Below, in pieces: positions 17,173 to 26,517 of a DNA stretch of 64,000 nt. The notes beneath the pieces were generated by a model, which was given only the letters and a program-made list of their open reading frames with translations, ran no database searches and was not told the DNA's origin. Source of the stretch: Mycobacterium sp. Root265 (GTDB taxonomy: Bacteria > Actinomycetota > Actinomycetes > Mycobacteriales > Mycobacteriaceae); the NCBI RefSeq assembly GCF_001428895.1, contig NZ_LMJA01000030.1, forward strand, positions 62,001 to 126,000, given 5' to 3'. Both the position numbers and the translations under genes were made by a program. Every line of letters begins with the position of its first letter. Position 1 is the stretch's first letter.

Positions 17173-18984
17173 ATGAATCGCCATGAACTCGGATTTCGGC
17201 ACGTCGCCAACAGAATTGTCATCGGTGGCGTGATTTCCGCCGTGGTGTGCGGCGGCGCGGGCACTCTTTATGTTCCTGCACCGCGGCCGGCGGTGTATCA
17301 CGTGCAGCCGACGGCAGCCATTGTCGAATCGTCGTCGACCCTCGGTTTCGCGGATTCCGATCTGTATCAGCTGTCGACGAGCGAGATCGACCAGCAACTC
17401 GACATGATGCAGGCGCTCGGTGTCCAGAACGTGCGTATCAGCATCGCGTGGGCCTCCGTCGAGGCGCAGCAGGGGCAGTACAACTGGACTGCCACCGACT
17501 ACGTCATCAATTCCGCGCACCAACGGGGTATGGGCATACTCGGTGTGCTCAACGAGACCCCGGCCTGGGCCGGCACCCCGGTGCTGGCCGGAATGCCCAA
17601 TCCACAGGTCTTCGGTCAGTTCGCACAATTGGTCGCGCAACGCTACGCGGACGAAATCTTCGCCTATTCGATCTGGAACGAACCGAATGCGGTGAATTCC
17701 CTGGATCCGGTGGATCCGGCGGCGTACACGACGCTGCTTCAGGCGGCTTATCCGCTCATCAAGCAGGTCGGCGTCGACAACGGCGCAGAAATCACCGTGA
17801 TCGGTGGTGTGGTCGGGGCGGGTCTCACCGAGGGAAACGTCTCGATGAACCCGGTGGATTTCATTCAGGGCATGTACGACGCCGACGCGAAAGGTTTCTT
17901 CGACGCGCTGGCATTTCACCCGTATGACTACACGTTGGATTTCTCCGACGGTGCGAATCAGGCCGGCTCGCCGCTGAAGCAGCTACAGCAGATCCTTGCC
18001 ATCATGGCCGAGAACGGCGACCAGGATCTCAAGGTATGGGCCACCGAGTACGGCGAGCCGACCACTCCGCAGTACTCCGAGCAACAACAATTCGATTTCA
18101 TCCAGGACTTCCTGGCCACCTGGCCGACGATCGCCGGTACCGGTCCGATGTTCCTCTACACGCTGGTGGACACCGATTCGGGCAGCTCCAACAAGCAGGA
18201 CAACCTCGGCGTCTACTACTCGGATCTGACGGCGAAGCAGGCCGTCCAGGCGATCATCGACTACATCAACGCCATCCCCGGGCCCAACGAACCGACGTCA
18301 CCGACCAACCCGCTCATCGCCGCGATCAAGGCCGCCGTGCAGTGGGTGGGCGCAGCGACCAGGACGGTCCTCCGCACCGCTGCCAACGCAGTCGTCAACG
18401 TCGCCGATGTCATCGGGAACGTGGTCAAGAGCTTGGCGCGGGCGACGGCTTCGGTCATCTCCGGTGGTGTGCGGCTGGCGGGTGCGGTGGTCACCGGCAT
18501 CGTGCAGGCGGTGGCTAACGCGGTGCGCGGCGTCGCGGGCGTGGTCAAGGGTGCGGTGCGTGGTGTGGCCGGGGCACCGAGCAATGCCCGGGTGACGGCG
18601 GCTGACCCGCCGACCGCCGCTCACAGCCCCACGGCGCTGCGCGCCGCGTCGGGTCGGGTAACGCCGGCCCTCGCGGCAGATGCAGATGACGTGACCGCAG
18701 CGGAGCCGGATGCCGGTGTGGCGACGTCGCGCTCGGAGAGCAGCGGGCCCGCAGTCGTCTCGGCGAGAACCGCGCGGCAGGCCGATGAGCCCGAGCGAGA
18801 CCTCGAAGAGCCTGCCGCTGAGGATCTTTCCGGCCCTGCGGACCTGGAGACTGCTCCCGAGGACGACGAGCCGGCGCATGAGAACGCGCCGGGGGAATCA
18901 GACAAACCCGACGCCGAGTCCGCCGGAACGGGGCGGGAAAGCTCATCGTCGGACGACGGCGAATCTGCACCGGCCGCGGCGTAA
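17173..18984 (+). CDS. Exported glycoside hydrolase with amphipathic-helix and acidic tail
   Basis: This 603-residue protein has an N-terminal export signal (hydrophobic about 15-37), then a TIM-barrel glycosidase of the clan A (GH5/GH39-like) type to about residue 375. Catalytic residues are visible: acid/base Glu170 in WNEPN and nucleophile Glu292 in WATEYGEP. After the barrel comes a run of about 100 residues of repeated Ala/Val-rich amphipathic helices (WVGAATRTVLRTAANAVV, then VAGVVKGAVRGVAG), followed by a 110-residue disordered acidic tail. The substrate is unknown; a cell-envelope or environmental glycan is likely. It is convergent with the next gene, with only a 2-base gap. Confidence 0.85.
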   Translation: MNRHELGFRHVANRIVIGGVISAVVCGGAGTLYVPAPRPAVYHVQPTAAIVESSSTLGFADSDLYQLSTSEIDQQLDMMQALGVQNVRISIAWASVEAQQGQYNWTATDYVINSAHQRGMGILGVLNETPAWAGTPVLAGMPNPQVFGQFAQLVAQRYADEIFAYSIWNEPNAVNSLDPVDPAAYTTLLQAAYPLIKQVGVDNGAEITVIGGVVGAGLTEGNVSMNPVDFIQGMYDADAKGFFDALAFHPYDYTLDFSDGANQAGSPLKQLQQILAIMAENGDQDLKVWATEYGEPTTPQYSEQQQFDFIQDFLATWPTIAGTGPMFLYTLVDTDSGSSNKQDNLGVYYSDLTAKQAVQAIIDYINAIPGPNEPTSPTNPLIAAIKAAVQWVGAATRTVLRTAANAVVNVADVIGNVVKSLARATASVISGGVRLAGAVVTGIVQAVANAVRGVAGVVKGAVRGVAGAPSNARVTAADPPTAAHSPTALRAASGRVTPALAADADDVTAAEPDAGVATSRSESSGPAVVSARTARQADEPERDLEEPAAEDLSGPADLETAPEDDEPAHENAPGESDKPDAESAGTGRESSSSDDGESAPAAA

Positions 18985-18986
18985 CC

Positions 18987-19445
18987 TCAGGCCGGGCCGA
19001 TGACCGGCTGGTACCAGTACTCACTCGTGCCGGTCAGCACCGCGCCGACGAGTTCGTCGGTGACCAGGACGCCGGGGGCCGGGGGATCGGCCGGCGCGGA
19101 CACCACCGGCTGTGGCGCCAGCGCCCGAGGGTCCCGTTCGACGACGGTATCGATACCCGGAATGGGTTCGGGGTTGTGCGCGCATTCCGTGCGAAAGCGA
19201 TCTTTGCCCAACAAGAGTTCGCTGACGGCCGACGCGGCACCGGCGAGTTCGGCCGTGCCGGCAATGCATGGAGTGAATATGTGCAGGGCGGACTCTGTCG
19301 GGCCGAAAGCCGTCGCGGGCGTGGCCGGCACCAGCGGGGACTGAGCCAGCGTCTGAATCTGAATGCCGCATCCGCTCAACATCCACGCCCCTACCAGCAG
19401 ACAAGGCAATGCAGATCGGAACGTGACAAGTCGGCCGTGTGCCAT
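18987..19445 (-). CDS. Putative lipoprotein
   Basis: The 152-residue product has a lipoprotein signal ending in LSGC (Cys about residue 26), followed by a Pro/Ala-rich exported domain with no recognised fold. Two further cysteines (in FTPCIAG and TECAHN) could form a disulfide. ATG at 19445 follows GGGAGG at good spacing; an in-frame GTG 15 bases upstream sits in that ribosome site. It is convergent with the glycoside hydrolase, so the two are not an operon but may share a surface role. Confidence 0.7.
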   Translation of the reverse strand: MAHGRLVTFRSALPCLLVGAWMLSGCGIQIQTLAQSPLVPATPATAFGPTESALHIFTPCIAGTAELAGAASAVSELLLGKDRFRTECAHNPEPIPGIDTVVERDPRALAPQPVVSAPADPPAPGVLVTDELVGAVLTGTSEYWYQPVIGPA

Positions 19446-19662
19446 CGCAGGTCCTCCCACCCTGGCACCCTCCCCGCGGAGCGCGTCCTGATTCCTTGTA
19501 TTCAGCGTGTTGTGCGGCTATGAGGAAAAGGCGGTACTAATTGACGCGATGGCTAATTCAATGCGATGGATCTGTATTTGCTGAGCGAATTGTGATCATG
19601 GCACAGCGTGTCGCGCAATGGCGGCTTTTCGGGTGGCTTATCTTTGACTGTTCAGCGCCGCA

Positions 19663-20046
19663 TCAGCGAGCGCGCCGGGTCGCTCTTCCGGTGGCGCGCG
19701 CGATCGCGGCGTCCTCGCCGGCCCTGGTGAGCCGGACGACGAAGATGTCCTCGCGGGCCAGCCGTTCGCCCACCGCCGCCACGGCCACCAGTTCATCGCC
19801 CTCACGGGCCGGCGCCAGATAGTCGATGTGAATGGAGCTGACCACTCCGCTATGGGTGTCGTTGTTGGCCGCCGCCGCCAGCGCGGCGCCCACCACACTG
19901 AACAGCAGCGCGCCGTGCGCGGTGCCGTGCGGGTTCAGATGGTCGGGCCCGACAATCAGCGTGGCGGTCGCCTCACCTCCGCCGAAGTTCTGCACGGCGA
20001 TGCCGAGGTGGCGGGCGTAGTGATCGGTCTTTTCCTCTGTGCTCAC
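19663..20046 (-). CDS. PaaI family hotdog-fold thioesterase
   Basis: This 127-residue hotdog thioesterase carries the PaaI-type helix NPHGTAHGALLFSVVGAALA, with the Asn/His region and active-site acidic position usual for acyl-CoA hydrolases. Its GTG start overlaps the TGA of the upstream acyl-CoA ligase gene (GTGA), so the two are translationally coupled. In this operon it would hydrolyse a CoA ester, perhaps as a relief valve for CoA trapped as unproductive acyl-CoA. Substrate is inferred only. Confidence 0.85.
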   Translation of the reverse strand: MSTEEKTDHYARHLGIAVQNFGGGEATATLIVGPDHLNPHGTAHGALLFSVVGAALAAAANNDTHSGVVSSIHIDYLAPAREGDELVAVAAVGERLAREDIFVVRLTRAGEDAAIARATGRATRRAR

Positions 20047-21464
20047 ATCAGCGCTTTCTTCTGGACTTTGCCCATCGCATTGCGGGGCAGGGCGGACACG
20101 AAACGGATCTCGCGCGGACGCTTGTGCCAGGACAAATCGTCGGCGACGTGGGTGATGAGTCGTTCGGCGAGATCCTCGCCGGCGGAGTCGGATCCGGTGA
20201 CGACGAACGCGACGATGCGCTGGCCCAGGTCGTCGTCGGGTGCGCCGATCACCGCCACTTCGGCCACCTCGGGGCGGGCGAGCAGCGACGTTTCGATCTC
20301 ACCGGCCCCGATCCGGTAGCCGCCGGATTTGATGAGGTCCACCGATTCCCGCCCGACGATGCGGTGGAAGCCGTGTTCGTCGATGGCTGCCAGATCGCCG
20401 GTGACGAACCAGCCGTCCTCGGTCCAGCAGGACGCGGTGATGTCCGGAAGGTTCAGGTAGCCGTCGAAGAGCATCGGGCCGCGCACCTGAAGCCGGCCGA
20501 TCGATTCGCCGTCGTGCGGCACGGGTCCGCCGTCGTCGGCGCGGATCCGGGTCTGCGCGCCGGCGACGGGCTGTCCCACCCAACCCGGCCGACGTTCGCC
20601 ATCGGCGCGTGTGCTCAGCGTGATCATGGTCTCGGTCATGCCGTAGCGCTCCACGGGGGCGTGGCCGGTCAGTTCGCGCAGCCGCTCGAACACCGGAACC
20701 GGCAGTGGCGCACTACCACTGACAAGTAGCCGCGCTGAGGACAGCGCCTTGGCCGCCTGCTCGTCCTGGGTGACCCTGGTCCACACGGTGGGTACGCCGA
20801 AGTACATGCTGGCCCCGGCCTGGGCGTAGCGCTCCGCCGTGGGTTTACCGGTGTGCACCAGCCGGGATCCGATGTGCAGTGAGCCGATGATGCCGAGGAT
20901 CAGGCCGTGGGTGTGGAATAGGGGCAGGCCGTGCGCCACGGTGTCCCCGGCCGTCCAGCCCCACGCCTCGGAGAGTGCGTCGAGGCCTGCGGCAATGGCG
21001 TGTTGGCTCAGCAGCACGCCCTTCGGGGCGCCGGTGGTGCCCGAGGTGTAGAGGATCATCGCGACCCGTCGTGGGTCGACCGGTTTCGGCGGCGCTGCAT
21101 CGGCGATGCCGAGGTCGGGTGCGGCGGTGGGTAGTTCGACGCCCTCGCGCCCGGGGCCGACCCACAGGGTGGCCCCGGAATCCGCGAGGATGTGACTCAC
21201 CTCGGCGTGCCCGACATCCGGTGGCACCGGCACCACCGGTATGCCTGCCAGCAGGCAGGCGGTGACGGCGATGACAGTGTTCAGCGTGGGCTCGGCGTTG
21301 ACGGCCACCACCGGTACACCGCCGCGGGAGTGGATGTCGGTGCCGAATGCCGAGGCGATGGTCCGTAACCGTGTGCGCGACACGGACTCACCATCGATGG
21401 TGATCGATCGGTCATCGTCGGCGGCGTCATCGTCGAGCAGTGCGTGCAGCAGGGGCCGGGTCAT
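20043..21464 (-). CDS. Malonyl-CoA synthetase-like acyl-CoA ligase (MatB/FadD36 type)
   Basis: This 473-residue ANL-superfamily ligase activates a carboxylic acid with ATP and CoA. The P-loop YTSGTTGAPKG is at 139-149, the adenylate motif RYGMTET near 274, the hinge region YRIGAGEIETS, and the C-terminal catalytic lysine in GKVQKKAL. The short length fits malonyl-CoA synthetases and M. tuberculosis FadD36 rather than long-chain FadD enzymes. ATG at 21464 overlaps the transporter stop (ATGA). Pairing with a MatC-type carrier supports malonate or a related dicarboxylate as substrate. Product malonyl-CoA could feed FAS-I. Confidence 0.8.
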   Translation of the reverse strand: MTRPLLHALLDDDAADDDRSITIDGESVSRTRLRTIASAFGTDIHSRGGVPVVAVNAEPTLNTVIAVTACLLAGIPVVPVPPDVGHAEVSHILADSGATLWVGPGREGVELPTAAPDLGIADAAPPKPVDPRRVAMILYTSGTTGAPKGVLLSQHAIAAGLDALSEAWGWTAGDTVAHGLPLFHTHGLILGIIGSLHIGSRLVHTGKPTAERYAQAGASMYFGVPTVWTRVTQDEQAAKALSSARLLVSGSAPLPVPVFERLRELTGHAPVERYGMTETMITLSTRADGERRPGWVGQPVAGAQTRIRADDGGPVPHDGESIGRLQVRGPMLFDGYLNLPDITASCWTEDGWFVTGDLAAIDEHGFHRIVGRESVDLIKSGGYRIGAGEIETSLLARPEVAEVAVIGAPDDDLGQRIVAFVVTGSDSAGEDLAERLITHVADDLSWHKRPREIRFVSALPRNAMGKVQKKALM

Positions 21465-22801
21465 GAAAACGCCATCCCGGGCAGGATCAGCACCAGCGTC
21501 AGCGCAATCGGACCGACCACCACCATCGAGAGTCCCCATCGCGTGAGCAGCTTCGTCATCCGTGGGCGGGCCTCTTCGTCGACCGTGGTGGCCACATAGG
21601 TGGCGCCGACGGTGGAGAACGGCGACACGTCCACGATGGATGCGCATACGCCGATGGCGCAGATCAGTGCCCAGCCCGGGATGCCGCCTTCGGCGATCAA
21701 CGGAAGTGCCAGGGGGACAAGGGCGGCCAGCATGCCCGTAGTGGAGGCGAAGGCCGAGATCAACCCGGCGGCCGCGCAGAGCAGGACGGCTGCCACCAGG
21801 GGCGAGCCCAGGTGAACCGCGCCTTCGCCGAGCATGTCGACCACGCCCATCTCGGTGAGCACACCGACGTAGGTGATGATGCCGCCGACGAGAAGCACCG
21901 AGCCCCAGTCGATCCGGCTCATCGCCTTCTTGCCCGAGGAGGCGTCGAGCAGTGCGGCGATCGCGCCGAGTCCGTAGCCCAACACGCCGATGTCCGGCGT
22001 CATGCCGAGCAGGGACATCACGACGACTGCGGCGATCAGCACCAGCATCATGGCGATGGTCAGGATCTGCATCCCGCTCGGGCGCTCGGGCGCGACGAGT
22101 TCCTCATCGTCGTTGTCGCCGATATCCAGTGTGGAGCCGCCGTATTGGGGCAGCGCGGCGCCGCGGGCGACCATTGCCTCGCTGAAGGCCGGCGCTTCGG
22201 CATTGAACCGTTTCTTGCGGCCGAACATCGCGTAGGCGACCGCCAGCAGGACCAGGTTCAGCGCGACGGCCACCCCGAAGAGCAGCAGCGGGCTCAGTGC
22301 GATGCCGGCCTCGTTGGCGGTGCCCCAGGTGATGATGCCGAACAGGCTGGTGGGTGCGAACGCGCCGGCGCTCAGGCCTGCGCCCATCGCGAGCGCCATC
22401 AGCATCGGGTCGATGCCGCGCTTGTGCGCGATGCTCATGCCCATGGGCGCCATGACCAGGCCGCCGAGCGGTGCGCCCATGGCCGAGATGACGGCGGTGA
22501 GCGCGAAGAAGACCGCGGGGAACAGTGGGTCCCGATTTCCGACCCGGGCCAGGGAGGCCTGGATGAGCCAGTCGATGGTGCCGTTGCTGTGCGCGATCCC
22601 GAAGAAGTACGTCACGCCCACCAGCAGCACCAGGATGCTGAGCGGGAACTCGCCGATGACCTCGGTGAGGCTCAGGTCGGCGAGCCAGAGGCCGACGATG
22701 CAGGCGACCGGGAACATCACGATGCCGATGTTGACGTTGCGGATTGCGGCGATCGCGAATACCGCTATGAAGATCCCGAGAGCGATCAGTTGCGCCGTCA
22801 T
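21461..22801 (-). CDS. MatC-type dicarboxylate (malonate) carrier
   Basis: This 446-residue membrane protein has about twelve hydrophobic helices and resembles the MatC/ion-transporter superfamily, with the conserved loop GAPLGGLVMAPMGMS and paired halves. A cytoplasmic charged loop (about residues 195-240) separates the halves. ATG at 22801 follows AGGAGG. It is the first gene of an operon with the ligase and thioesterase and is divergent from an IclR regulator. By analogy with rhizobial matBC, it would import malonate. Related dicarboxylates are alternatives. Confidence 0.75.
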   Translation of the reverse strand: MTAQLIALGIFIAVFAIAAIRNVNIGIVMFPVACIVGLWLADLSLTEVIGEFPLSILVLLVGVTYFFGIAHSNGTIDWLIQASLARVGNRDPLFPAVFFALTAVISAMGAPLGGLVMAPMGMSIAHKRGIDPMLMALAMGAGLSAGAFAPTSLFGIITWGTANEAGIALSPLLLFGVAVALNLVLLAVAYAMFGRKKRFNAEAPAFSEAMVARGAALPQYGGSTLDIGDNDDEELVAPERPSGMQILTIAMMLVLIAAVVVMSLLGMTPDIGVLGYGLGAIAALLDASSGKKAMSRIDWGSVLLVGGIITYVGVLTEMGVVDMLGEGAVHLGSPLVAAVLLCAAAGLISAFASTTGMLAALVPLALPLIAEGGIPGWALICAIGVCASIVDVSPFSTVGATYVATTVDEEARPRMTKLLTRWGLSMVVVGPIALTLVLILPGMAFS

Positions 22802-22825
22802 GTGTTGCACCTCCTAGTGCTGAGT

Positions 22826-22842
22826 GGTCCGTACAATGGACC
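22826..22842. promoter_or_regulatory. IclR-type operator candidate
   Basis: GGTCC-GTACAAT-GGACC is a perfect 5-bp inverted repeat with a 7-base centre, within the 103-base gap between the divergent matC-like and iclR genes. A second, weaker GGTT...GACC repeat follows at about 22845-22863. Position and size fit an IclR dimer site controlling both directions. Confidence 0.5.
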
Positions 22843-22904
22843 GTTGGTTCGTCTGATAGACCGATGTGCTGTAACCTAGCTCACAAGCGATGGAGGAGGC
22901 AACC

Positions 22905-23654
22905 TTGGCCACAGAGAGCGTGGTGTCGGCGTTCCGGGTGCTCGAAGCGGTGGCCGAGGAGCAGCCGGTGGGGCTGTCAGAATTGGCGCGGAAGGTCGGC
23001 CTGCCCAAGAGCACCGTGCAGCGCGTCCTGCTGACGCTGCAGGAGGTCGGCTGGCTGCGTCCCACCGAGACGACACCGACACGATGGCAGCTGACCTACC
23101 GCGTCGTCGCGGTGGTCGGGCGCGCCGGCGGCGGGGAGAGCCTGCGCGACATCGCGGTCCCGGTCATGAACGAGCTACAGCTGGCCACCACGGAGACCAT
23201 CCACCTCGCCGCACCGGACGGTGATTCGCTGGTGCTCGTCGAACGCCTCGACACCTCGCACCGGTTGCGCGCGTTCCTGCCGCTGGGTGAGCGCATCGCC
23301 CTGCATGCCTCGGCGACGGGACTGGCGTATCTGTCAGCGTGTGGGCCGGGCTACCTCGACGACTACCTCGCCGGACCGCTATCGGCTCAGACCCCGGACA
23401 CCATCACCGACCCGGACCGAATTCGCGCTGTGGTCAACGAGGTTCGCGAGCGCGGCTATTCGAAGAACATCGGTGGTCTGTCGCTCGGCATCAGCTCGCT
23501 CGGGGCGCCCATCGTGGGGCCCTCCGGCGCCGTGGCCGCGCTGTCGATATCGGGGCCGAGCAGTCGCATCACCGAGGACCGCTTCGAGGAACTCGGCACG
23601 CAGGTGCGTGACGCCGCGGCCAGGATCAGCCGCGGGTTGCGCGGCGAACGGTAG
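22905..23654 (+). CDS. IclR family transcriptional regulator
   Basis: This 249-residue regulator has an N-terminal winged helix (ESVVSAFRVLEAVAEE, then LSELARKVGLPKSTVQRVLL, about residues 3-65) and the C-terminal GAF-like IclR effector domain. TTG at 22905 is chosen because GGAGGAGG lies at ideal distance; an in-frame ATG at 22890 lies inside that sequence and lacks its own ribosome site. TAACCT at 22872-22877 is a plausible -10. It is divergent from the malonate-type operon and is the likely regulator of it, with malonate or malonyl-CoA as possible ligand (inference). Confidence 0.88.
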   Translation: MATESVVSAFRVLEAVAEEQPVGLSELARKVGLPKSTVQRVLLTLQEVGWLRPTETTPTRWQLTYRVVAVVGRAGGGESLRDIAVPVMNELQLATTETIHLAAPDGDSLVLVERLDTSHRLRAFLPLGERIALHASATGLAYLSACGPGYLDDYLAGPLSAQTPDTITDPDRIRAVVNEVRERGYSKNIGGLSLGISSLGAPIVGPSGAVAALSISGPSSRITEDRFEELGTQVRDAAARISRGLRGER

Positions 23655-23734
23655 GCCCTCAAACGACAAAGCCGTCAAACGACAAAGCCGTCAAACGACA
23701 ATGCCGTCAAACGACAATGCCGTCAAACGACAAA
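23655..23734. repeat. Five tandem 16-bp units directly after the iclR stop
   Basis: Five exact-length 16-base units of the form GCCGTCAAACGACAAW run head to tail from the first base after the iclR stop codon. Units 2 and 5 are identical, units 3 and 4 are identical (final T), and unit 1 has one substitution. The array ends next to the tRNA-Lys terminator. Each unit contains the small dyad GTCAAACGAC. Likely a slippage-prone array; function unknown. Confidence 0.9.
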
Positions 23735-23735
23735 A

Positions 23736-23757
23736 GCCCTGCCGAAGCAGGGCCTTT
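23736..23757 (-). terminator. Intrinsic terminator of tRNA-Lys
   Basis: On the reverse strand GCCCTGC-TTCG-GCAGGGC is followed by TTTTGTCG: a 7-bp stem, UUCG loop and short U-run, 4 bases after the tRNA 3' end. Flanking AAA/TTT can extend the stem. It may also end iclR transcripts from the other side. Confidence 0.8.
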
Positions 23758-23761
23758 GCGG

Positions 23762-23837
<76 letters not shown>

Positions 23838-23998
23838 GCGTTGGAGACAATAACAGCACCGACGCGCAGAGGTGAAATCCGCATGACAATGCCGGGTCCG
23901 GGCGGCTTGCGCGGGGCCAGTTGTCGGTCGTTCCCTTAGACTATTGCCAAGTAGCCGTGATCCCGCGGGTTCTTGTGAAACAAAGTGGAGCAAAACAG

Positions 23999-25219
23999 AT
24001 GGTGCAGGTCTCGCCGGTGGGCAGCGCGCGTCGCCGCAAGGCATGGCCAACCGTGATGGCGGTGGCACTGACCATGGTGTTCGCCGTCGCCGCATGCAGT
24101 GGCAATCAGGCCCCCGAACAGCCGAAGACCATCGCGGACAAGGGCACCCCCTACGGCGATCTGTTGGTGCCCAAGCTCACCGCATCGGTGACCAACGGTG
24201 CGGTCGGCGTCACCGTCGACGAACCCGTGAAGGTCAGCACCGAGGGCGGTGTCCTCGGGCCCGTCAGCCTGATCGACGAGGACGGTGCGCCGGTCGCCGG
24301 CCAGCTCAGCGCGGACGGCTTGACCTGGTCGACCACCGACCCGCTGGAATACAACGCGAGCTACACGCTCAACGCCCGCTCCTCGGGCCTCGGCGGCCAG
24401 GCTGCCACCCAGGCAACGTTCGAGACGCACTCGCCGGAAAACCTGACCATGCCCTACCTGTTGCCCAACGAGGGTGAGGTTGTCGGCGTCGGCCAGCCGA
24501 TCGCGGTCCGTTTCGACGAGAACATCATCAACCGTGCGGCCGCCGAGAAGGCCATCAAGGTCACCACCACCCCCAAGGTGGACGGCGCCTTCTACTGGCT
24601 CAACAATCGCGAGGTGCGTTGGCGCCCAGCCGAATACTGGAAGCCCGGCACCAAGGTCGACGTCGAGGTCAACACCTACGGCGTGGAGCTCGGCGACGGC
24701 CTGTTCGGGCAGGACAACGTCAGCACCAACTTCACCATCGGCGATCAGGTGATCGCGGTCGCCGATGACTCCACCAAGACGCTGACCATCCGCCGCAACG
24801 GCGAGGTCGTCAAGACCATGCCGATCTCGATGGGCAAGGACAGCTCACCGACCAACAACGGCGTCTACATCATCGGTGACCGGTTCGCCGAGCTGGTGAT
24901 GGATTCGTCCACCTACGGCGTTCCGGTGAACTCGCCCAACGGATATCGCACCGAAGTGGACTACGCCACGCAGATGTCCTACAGCGGCATCTACGTGCAC
25001 GGCGCGCCGTGGTCGGTGGGTAGCCAGGGGTACAGCAACGTCAGCCACGGGTGCCTGAACGTGAGCACCTCCAACGCGCTGTGGTTCTACGAGAACACCA
25101 AGCGCGGCGACATCGTCGAGGTGGTCGGCACCGTCGGATCTCAGCTTCCCGGCACCGACGGCCTCGGCGACTGGAACATCCCCTGGACCCAGTGGAAAGC
25201 CGGTAACGCCAGCACCTAG
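23999..25219 (+). CDS. ldtB: L,D-transpeptidase LdtMt2-type (lipoprotein)
   Basis: This enzyme forms 3-3 cross-links between diaminopimelate residues of peptidoglycan at the outer face of the membrane. The 406-residue product has a lipoprotein signal with lipobox VAAC (Cys about 34), two Ig-like domains (about 45-250), then the YkuD catalytic domain with His334 and the SHGCLN motif (His350, nucleophile Cys352), and the conserved C-terminal [10 protein letters not shown] segment. Length and residue spacing match M. tuberculosis Rv2518c. ATG at 23999 has GGAG nine bases upstream. Its stop overlaps the convergent SRPBCC gene. Confidence 0.96.
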   Translation: MVQVSPVGSARRRKAWPTVMAVALTMVFAVAACSGNQAPEQPKTIADKGTPYGDLLVPKLTASVTNGAVGVTVDEPVKVSTEGGVLGPVSLIDEDGAPVAGQLSADGLTWSTTDPLEYNASYTLNARSSGLGGQAATQATFETHSPENLTMPYLLPNEGEVVGVGQPIAVRFDENIINRAAAEKAIKVTTTPKVDGAFYWLNNREVRWRPAEYWKPGTKVDVEVNTYGVELGDGLFGQDNVSTNFTIGDQVIAVADDSTKTLTIRRNGEVVKTMPISMGKDSSPTNNGVYIIGDRFAELVMDSSTYGVPVNSPNGYRTEVDYATQMSYSGIYVHGAPWSVGSQGYSNVSHGCLNVSTSNALWFYENTKRGDIVEVVGTVGSQLPGTDGLGDWNIPWTQWKAGNAST

Positions 25220-25695
25220 GTCGCGCAATGCTCCAGTGCGGCAAGCGATTCCTGGATGTATTTCTCCGGGAAGGGCGGCATGCCGCCGACCTGATCGCGG
25301 AAGCTCTGCGGGGTGCCGGTCCAGTCGTAGGTGATCGTCACATCGGTGCCGTCACCGTTGGGCGCCAGGTCATAACGCCACCACCAGCCGCCCGGCTCAT
25401 GCTCGCCGGCCTCGTTGAGCTGCCCCGGCAGCCACCCGATGGTGCGGTCGCGCTCGAACTCGGTGACCAGGTTGTGCATCACGTAATGGCCGCCCGCGAA
25501 CTCCAGGAACATGTTGATCACGAAGATCTGACCGGTCCCGGTGATGGGTTCGGGGTCGACGGCGTCGCGCACCCAGTCGCCGGGCTCGGTGTCCTGATGG
25601 CGTGCCGGGTCGGCCAGCACCTCGAACACCGCGCTCGGGCTCGCCGCGATGGTGCGGGTGACGACGTAGCGCTCCTGGTCCGTTTGGGTGCTCAT
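25216..25695 (-). CDS. SRPBCC (START-like) domain protein
   Basis: This 159-residue protein has the helix-grip fold of the SRPBCC/polyketide cyclase-type superfamily, opening with [22 protein letters not shown] and ending in the long C-terminal helix. Such proteins bind hydrophobic ligands or act as cyclases; no catalytic residue can be assigned here. Its ATG at 25695 overlaps the stop of the DUF899 gene (ATGA), so they are co-translated and may act together. Confidence 0.85.
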   Translation of the reverse strand: MSTQTDQERYVVTRTIAASPSAVFEVLADPARHQDTEPGDWVRDAVDPEPITGTGQIFVINMFLEFAGGHYVMHNLVTEFERDRTIGWLPGQLNEAGEHEPGGWWWRYDLAPNGDGTDVTITYDWTGTPQSFRDQVGGMPPFPEKYIQESLAALEHCAT

Positions 25696-26381
25696 GCGTT
25701 GGCTCCTTCGCCGTAGGCGCGGGCGACATCGGGGGAGTCGAGCCACTTCGAGTAGGTCGGCGACTGCGGCCAGCCGTCGGGGGAGTCCTGCCATACCTCC
25801 TGGCGGCCGAAGGGCAGCAGGTCGATGAGCGCGAAGCTGTGGCTGAGCTGTTCGGTGCCGCGGCCGTCGGTGTGCCAGGTGCGGTAGACGGTATCGCCGT
25901 CCCGCAGGAAGACGTTCACCGCGAAACCCGTGCCAGGGGCCGCGCCCACGTCCGCGCCGAAGGAACTCTCCGACGACGAGTACCAGTCCATCTTGTTGCC
26001 GACCTTGCGCTTGTAGGCCAGCGCCTCGTCGATGGGCCCATTGGTGACGATGACGAACCGGGCGTCGTAGTTGTCCAGGAACTCCAGCCGGGTGAACTGT
26101 GAGGTGAAACCGGTGCACCCGCCGCACTGCCACTCCGCGCCGTCGGACCACATGTGGTTGTAGGTGATCAGCTGGGAGCGGCCTTCGAACACGTCGGCCA
26201 GCCGCACCGGCCCGTCCGCGCCGATCAGGGTGTATTCGGGCAGTTCCACCATGGGCAGAGCGCGGCGCTGGGCAGCGATCGCGTCCAGTTCACGGGTGGC
26301 CGCCTTCTCGCGGCGGCGCAGGTCCTCAAGGGCGGTCTTCCAGGTGGCGGTGTCCACCACGGGAGGTTTCGCGGTCGTCAT
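25692..26381 (-). CDS. DUF899 thioredoxin-like protein
   Basis: This 229-residue protein belongs to DUF899, a thioredoxin-fold family. The core contains GRSQLITYNHMWSDG and a CGGC pair (EWQCGGCTGFTSQF, about residues 82-86) in the position of a redox-active site. The N-terminal 50 residues are a charged helical region. GGAGA lies 8 bases before the ATG. It is the first gene of a two-gene operon with the SRPBCC protein. Biochemical role unknown; thiol-linked oxidoreduction is plausible. Confidence 0.85.
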   Translation of the reverse strand: MTTAKPPVVDTATWKTALEDLRRREKAATRELDAIAAQRRALPMVELPEYTLIGADGPVRLADVFEGRSQLITYNHMWSDGAEWQCGGCTGFTSQFTRLEFLDNYDARFVIVTNGPIDEALAYKRKVGNKMDWYSSSESSFGADVGAAPGTGFAVNVFLRDGDTVYRTWHTDGRGTEQLSHSFALIDLLPFGRQEVWQDSPDGWPQSPTYSKWLDSPDVARAYGEGANA

Positions 26382-26517
26382 GGAGAGTCTCCTTTCACAG
26401 CGGTTCGTGTCTGTGTAGACCCACTGTGCGGTCTGAATTCATCGCGCGCGGTACTGTCCGACCAACAAAGGGTGTCCTAAGCCCGGATCGACCGAGGGAA
26501 AGCGAGCTCTACAGACC

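Noticed and set aside
19541-19822. Forward frame across the start of the thioesterase region
   Set aside because: It is antisense to the PaaI-type gene, which has conserved motifs and a coupled start.
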